Positions 29,701-32,228 of a stretch of 32,228 nucleotides of DNA are shown in pieces. The position numbers were made by a program, and so were the translations under genes. Source of the stretch: a virus; the IMG/VR virus record IMGVR_UViG_3300030450_000558, positions 1-32,228 of that record; one strand, 5' to 3'. Numbering within the stretch: the stretch's first letter is position 1; each line of letters starts with the position of its first letter. Below the pieces are notes generated by a model. The model saw only the letters and a program-made list of their open reading frames with translations. It was not told where the DNA came from and ran no database searches.

Positions 29701-29902
29701 GCAACAATTTTCTTTCTATTTCTAAAGGTACTTTGCTTCCCTTAGTTACACTTCCAGATTGCCCTTTTGCAAAGCCTTTAAAAAAAGCTGATCCCAGACC
29801 AGCTAACTGCAAATACTGTTCGCTATTAGGCTTTTTATCAGCTGGTTCCAATACTCCCCCTTTACGAGAAGCATCTAGTGCTTGTTCATTAGGTAATGCC
29901 AT
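26744..29902 (-). CDS. Large internal virion / DNA ejection protein
   Basis: 1052 residues. The N-terminal ~350 are helical and polar. Then come a membrane-interacting region (INGLLASTKTILKNGLATPVFTVYNQMADLLGATAMTAIRS), long helices (RVPGAALQSTDDFWRVIIQRGALYEEAHKAYRATL) and a segment rich in Gly/Pro/aromatics (AMPRDAKIRAMLPPGWQPYSVVFRGDNFPVD, LKYVSYAGLEPVSAFIGIGADCAERM). These resemble large polyvalent ejection proteins of podophages (gp16-like). No lytic transglycosylase motif is seen. It lies between the other large ejection protein and the fibre. A terminator-like hairpin sits 17 nt before its start and GGA precedes the ATG. Confidence 0.68.
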   Translation of the reverse strand: MALPNEQALDASRKGGVLEPADKKPNSEQYLQLAGLGSAFFKGFAKGQSGSVTKGSKVPLEIERKLLPGDQTASQTQQKLVPDMLSLEGGERFAEQGNKAQSYKQILETPTEDLTQIADDEFGVATEIADNAKAAELGQKKGLVSEAEAEEFLETKTKGIIKTDQGIDFNFDRLDTGEAINEVLNITSEMIAKGTNQFKRGVVSNQQTLDEATALLANETAFTKEILKKKVGTTLNASQMTALRLLLNASADKLAKLSRDIIGGADSGENLLKFRRLMAIHAGLQMRAKGATTEIARALQAFNIPAGLRSPQVKGDVIQELLNESGGSDHALNLVKAYDKALKNGGKTKAAETALKAWGSKLKRVFHEVYINGLLASTKTILKNGLATPVFTVYNQMADLLGATAMTAIRSGKKIMGKEINQDGLFFGDIVARNWGMTTAFKDAWIIAWKTLNTEIPASRTTKLENFNAIDAETLGVNGTLGKAVDFLGRVIRVPGAALQSTDDFWRVIIQRGALYEEAHKAYRATLAKGGSEKEALDNAHMILIDPGAVKGEIEFAGNRMLLTEDLSGNIGQLTKSFQNNFAGRFIVPFAKAPTNGIRMVAEGHPLMALASKKVRDDLLGKNGGQAKQQALSRMALGSMTMYTMFQYSDQGRLTGAMPRDAKIRAMLPPGWQPYSVVFRGDNFPVDADGEPLPIYDKYGNPNGKLKYVSYAGLEPVSAFIGIGADCAERMRRVRHEAEREHWASACTAATVNYFKNIPFLQGMSGFFYAIEYDDPLILVKNPVSNLIGVFPVPFSSTVRSIKKLKDPQLYKSSKALTYYTEEDVHKMFNDSQETDKPMNEVPYELVGTIKEDSAMKEYWNNTVFIFKDQMKNNPWWEKQMENFQFRYTVLGDKMTLGEPASVNPQRAYWNQATPFSVSSSEELEEWHKELVRIGMPLVEEKNSMKSIELSNARKGQLNFYAKDPKNPNAIKLPVMPGSKALPFQKYIEEHMKTFEYVNAAREDKILQIQRIEDLFYEKAFMLMLALPENSDLKTAYDDRVRAEGYIQGARK

Positions 29903-29913
29903 AATTTTTCCAT

Positions 29914-29939
29914 AAAAAAAGGGTGCTACAATGCACCCT
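29914..29939 (-). terminator. Intrinsic terminator/attenuator before the 1052-residue ejection gene
   Basis: AGGGTGC (29920-29926), loop TACAAT, GCACCCT (29933-29939): a perfect 7-bp GC-rich stem. On the minus strand it is followed by seven T (29920-29914). It is a classical Rho-independent terminator, yet the next gene starts 17 nt later with no room for a promoter after it, so read-through or antitermination must occur. Confidence 0.8.
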
Positions 29940-29954
29940 AACTATATCTTGTTA

Positions 29955-29974
29955 ATACCAAATTTTAGGTCATT
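29955..29974 (-). promoter_or_regulatory. Late-control motif, copy 2
   Basis: Nineteen of 20 bases match copy 1 at 11522-11541 in the same orientation. It starts 28 nt after the stop of the 730-codon gene and ends 15 nt before the terminator hairpin. Adjacent bases extend it into a GGTCA-TT-TGACC palindrome (29968-29979) absent at copy 1. It heads the ejection, fibre and lysis block. Confidence 0.5.
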
Positions 29975-30002
29975 TGACCATTATTTATTTAAACTTTTAT
30001 CT

Positions 30003-32228
30003 TCAGTCTTTACCTTTTTTTGCTCTTTCTTCTTTGATAAGGTTTGAGAAGTATTCCTCAAGTTCTGCCCCATCAATATCGAGGTCTGACCCCCCTCCAC
30101 TTGATTCAGTTGTTCTGGTTTTGTCACCAAAATGCTCTCTGTAACTCTCCCCATTTGGATTCTCCTTCCAATCATTTCTAAGTTTGGTTAAGTCTACTTC
30201 ATGTATAGCAGTTTTTACATCATAATTCAAGTTTCTAAGAATTTCATTAAGACCACCATTCGCTCCAACAAACTTCTGAATATATTCTAGAGCTTGTGCT
30301 TTTGTTAGCGGAGATTGTTTAATTGCATCTGAATCTATAATTATTCTAATACCAGGCTTACCATCTACAATAATAGGCTGATATCCTCTAAACAATCCAT
30401 TTGTATCTTTTGCAATTATTGCCTTAAAAAGTTCTTTTAAAGTATCTGAATTTCTTAAACTACTGCTCCCCCCATCTTCAAGAAGATCAACTCCAAAATG
30501 CTTTACACCTTTAGTAATTTCTTTTGATGTATTAACCCATACCTCAGTTTGATTAAGCATATGTCCTAATCTTGCAGCAGCTTTAATGGTTGATTCTTTA
30601 GAAGCTATAGCTTGAGAAACAGTTGAAGCATTTTGAAATAATTCCCAGCCACCAGTTCCATGTACAGTTGTTGTTAAATTAAGACCTTCTTTTTTATTAA
30701 CTAAATCAATAGCTTTAGCTGTTACTTTATTGTTTATTTCAAATTTAGAACTATCAGCTAAATCATTATAATCTTTTCCATATTTAATGCTCCAAGGAGA
30801 GCCGTCACCTGGGTCAACCTCCATAGATATATTTCTAGTGTTTCTAGAAAATGCGGATTTTACATTGCCGCTAGTGCCTAATTGACCAGTTAATTTAGTT
30901 AAATTCATCCATCCAATGGCTTGTATTTCTGTTGGTGTCCAATTAGATTTTCCTAACCAATTAATATTGTTAAGGTGCTTTGTTAACTCTTGACCAAATA
31001 AAGCTCTGTTTTCATACATAGTGCCTTTAATGCCACCACCAGAATGATCTATAATTAAATTTTTTGGAACATTATAACCTAATCTTTTTAAATGATTTAT
31101 AAATTCTTGATCTACTAACCCAGTATCTCTGCCAGTATGAACGTCAACAACAAAAGGGTGACCTCCTTCTGGCTTATTATTCATAATAGATCTTACAATT
31201 TTACCATGACCACTATCTATAAAATCAGATATTTTTTGACCAGCTCCACTAGTTACTTCCTTTCCAAAAATAATATCTGTTGCTATTTTATTTGCAGAAG
31301 GCAAACCTTTTCCTTTAATATCTTCAATAGCAACTCCTCTTTTAAATTGTTCAAATATAAATAGTACATTTGTTAATGCTGTAGATGGAGTTTCATTTTG
31401 TTGTGCGGATAACCATGCTTCTCCAAGTTTTTTCATTTCATTTTTGTTGCCACCAGATACATTTCTAAATTCTGTAAAAACTTCTTCGTACCACTTACTA
31501 GCCTCAAAAATTTCATCTTTATTCATTAAAAATTCTACACGATTTTTCCAATCATCAAAGGTTATATTCCCAACAACTATATCTGGTTTTGTTTTGTCAG
31601 AGTTAGTTATTACAATTCTTTTATTTTTTGGATTTCCTGGATAAGAAATATTTTTTTCTTTCATCTCCGCAATTCTTTTTAGATGCAATCGTAAATTATT
31701 TTCTCCAACTTCTGGAGCAAATTTAATACCTTTTTTTGCAGCACCTTTAAGAACGGCTGATAAAGGATTGGCTTCTGCATCATTGCTAAAAGTTACACCG
31801 CTACCAGCTGCTACTATTGGGGTCACAGTTTTTGCAAGTTGTTGCCAGGGAACCATTTTAGCTCCTTTAAGTATGCCTTTAATAAGAAACTCTACTGATC
31901 CACCAATTATGCCGCCTTCAAGCATATTTTTTAAACGCTGTGTAGTTTCTCCATCGGTGTCATGTTTTTCTATTAAACTAATTGCATTTTTTGCCCAAGG
32001 TTCAAACTCATCTTTATTAATTTCAAAATATGCCATTAAGGTAGTTGCAATAAGCGGATCTTCTGGGTTGATTGCCATATAATCAGCAATACCACCCCAA
32101 GTTACGCCCCTTAATATTTTATTTGGATGTTGTGTAAGACCAACAATTTTTGCAGCTGGAATAGCTGTTATTCCAAATTTAGCTATCTCTTCCATAATTG
32201 TGCCGTAAATCGGACTGTCATATGGCTG
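30003..32228 (-). CDS. Large virion-associated ejection protein, N-terminus beyond window
   Basis: The frame is open from the right edge: it reads QPYDSPIYGTI before the internal Met at 32195, so the true start lies outside; at least 741 residues are present. Visible parts are an N-terminal hydrophobic/helical region (GGIADYMAIN... GGIIGGSVEFLIKGILKGAK), a central segment WLSAQQNETPSTALTNVLFIFEQFKRG ... GAGQKISDFIDSGHG ... GHPFVVDVHTGRDTGLVDQEFINHLKRLGYN shared with large internal proteins of marine podophages, and an acidic C-terminus with Ser/Gly linker. It is probably a capsid-internal protein ejected with DNA. No peptidoglycan hydrolase motif is visible here. Confidence 0.65.
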   Translation of the reverse strand, partial: QPYDSPIYGTIMEEIAKFGITAIPAAKIVGLTQHPNKILRGVTWGGIADYMAINPEDPLIATTLMAYFEINKDEFEPWAKNAISLIEKHDTDGETTQRLKNMLEGGIIGGSVEFLIKGILKGAKMVPWQQLAKTVTPIVAAGSGVTFSNDAEANPLSAVLKGAAKKGIKFAPEVGENNLRLHLKRIAEMKEKNISYPGNPKNKRIVITNSDKTKPDIVVGNITFDDWKNRVEFLMNKDEIFEASKWYEEVFTEFRNVSGGNKNEMKKLGEAWLSAQQNETPSTALTNVLFIFEQFKRGVAIEDIKGKGLPSANKIATDIIFGKEVTSGAGQKISDFIDSGHGKIVRSIMNNKPEGGHPFVVDVHTGRDTGLVDQEFINHLKRLGYNVPKNLIIDHSGGGIKGTMYENRALFGQELTKHLNNINWLGKSNWTPTEIQAIGWMNLTKLTGQLGTSGNVKSAFSRNTRNISMEVDPGDGSPWSIKYGKDYNDLADSSKFEINNKVTAKAIDLVNKKEGLNLTTTVHGTGGWELFQNASTVSQAIASKESTIKAAARLGHMLNQTEVWVNTSKEITKGVKHFGVDLLEDGGSSSLRNSDTLKELFKAIIAKDTNGLFRGYQPIIVDGKPGIRIIIDSDAIKQSPLTKAQALEYIQKFVGANGGLNEILRNLNYDVKTAIHEVDLTKLRNDWKENPNGESYREHFGDKTRTTESSGGGSDLDIDGAELEEYFSNLIKEERAKKGKD

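Noticed and set aside
1-32228. T7-like RNA or DNA polymerase, expected from the T7-like tail genes
   Set aside because: No polymerase motifs in any long frame; the early region is of the temperate Cro/CI and recombination type.

Overview
The window is a large part of a temperate podovirus-like (short-tailed, tailed dsDNA) phage genome. It carries a T7-like tail tube and ejection gene set (adaptor, nozzle, and proteins resembling gp13, gp14 and gp16), a portal of the head-to-tail-connector family, scaffold, capsid, terminase pair, lysis cassette, Cro/CI-type switch and tyrosine integrase. The DNA is AT-rich. The host is probably an alphaproteobacterium, perhaps marine: the phage carries the 3' half of a tRNA-Asp gene of alphaproteobacterial type, and several proteins (GTA-type holin, DUF6362-like, DUF6378-like, LamG/SPRY fibre) recall marine and alphaproteobacterial phages. 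This host call is inference.

Layout. 1-11406 (minus): packaging, head and tail operon, transcribed terS -> Lys-rich mini-ORF -> small protein -> HNH -> terL -> Pro-rich protein -> portal -> Bbp19-like -> scaffold -> capsid -> adaptor -> nozzle -> internal virion proteins, running off the left edge. 11548-13844 (minus): early operon of small, overlapping genes (Cro-like, VRR-NUC nuclease, NrdR-like zinc ribbon, a 25-codon zinc-ribbon mini-gene, DUF6378-like, a protein gene carrying unusual 12-bp repeats, DUF6362-like). 13845-14044: divergent control region with operator-like palindromes. 14045-17461 (plus): repressor, then a recombination operon (PD-(D/E)XK nuclease, single-strand annealing protein, possible ssDNA-binding protein, excisionase-like protein). 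17541-18698 (minus): integrase. 18699-19077: attP region with the tRNA-Asp 3' half and phased 8-bp repeats. 19078-32228 (minus): lysis genes, two fibre genes, two large ejection proteins, the last running off the right edge.

Phage structural genes lie on both sides of the tRNA half, so this is a circular, packaged or circularly permuted phage molecule opened elsewhere, not an integrated prophage with host flanks. The cut gene starting at 38 (minus) and the cut gene at the right edge are both in the ejection-protein block, so the two ends are probably close together on a circular map, with only a few kb missing.

The most unusual signals are non-coding or very small. (i) A 20-bp motif occurs twice (one mismatch), each time exactly 15 nt before a terminator-like hairpin at the head of a late-gene block. 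(ii) TGTACCCA repeats spaced exactly 11 bp flank the att core, and a further pair sits 8.6 kb away inside an inverted repeat next to terL. (iii) A 12-bp repeat is read in two different frames within one gene. (iv) A 25-codon zinc-ribbon gene and an 11-codon Lys-rich ORF have overlapping start/stop codons. (v) A probable ATT start codon. No polymerase, helicase or primase gene is visible.
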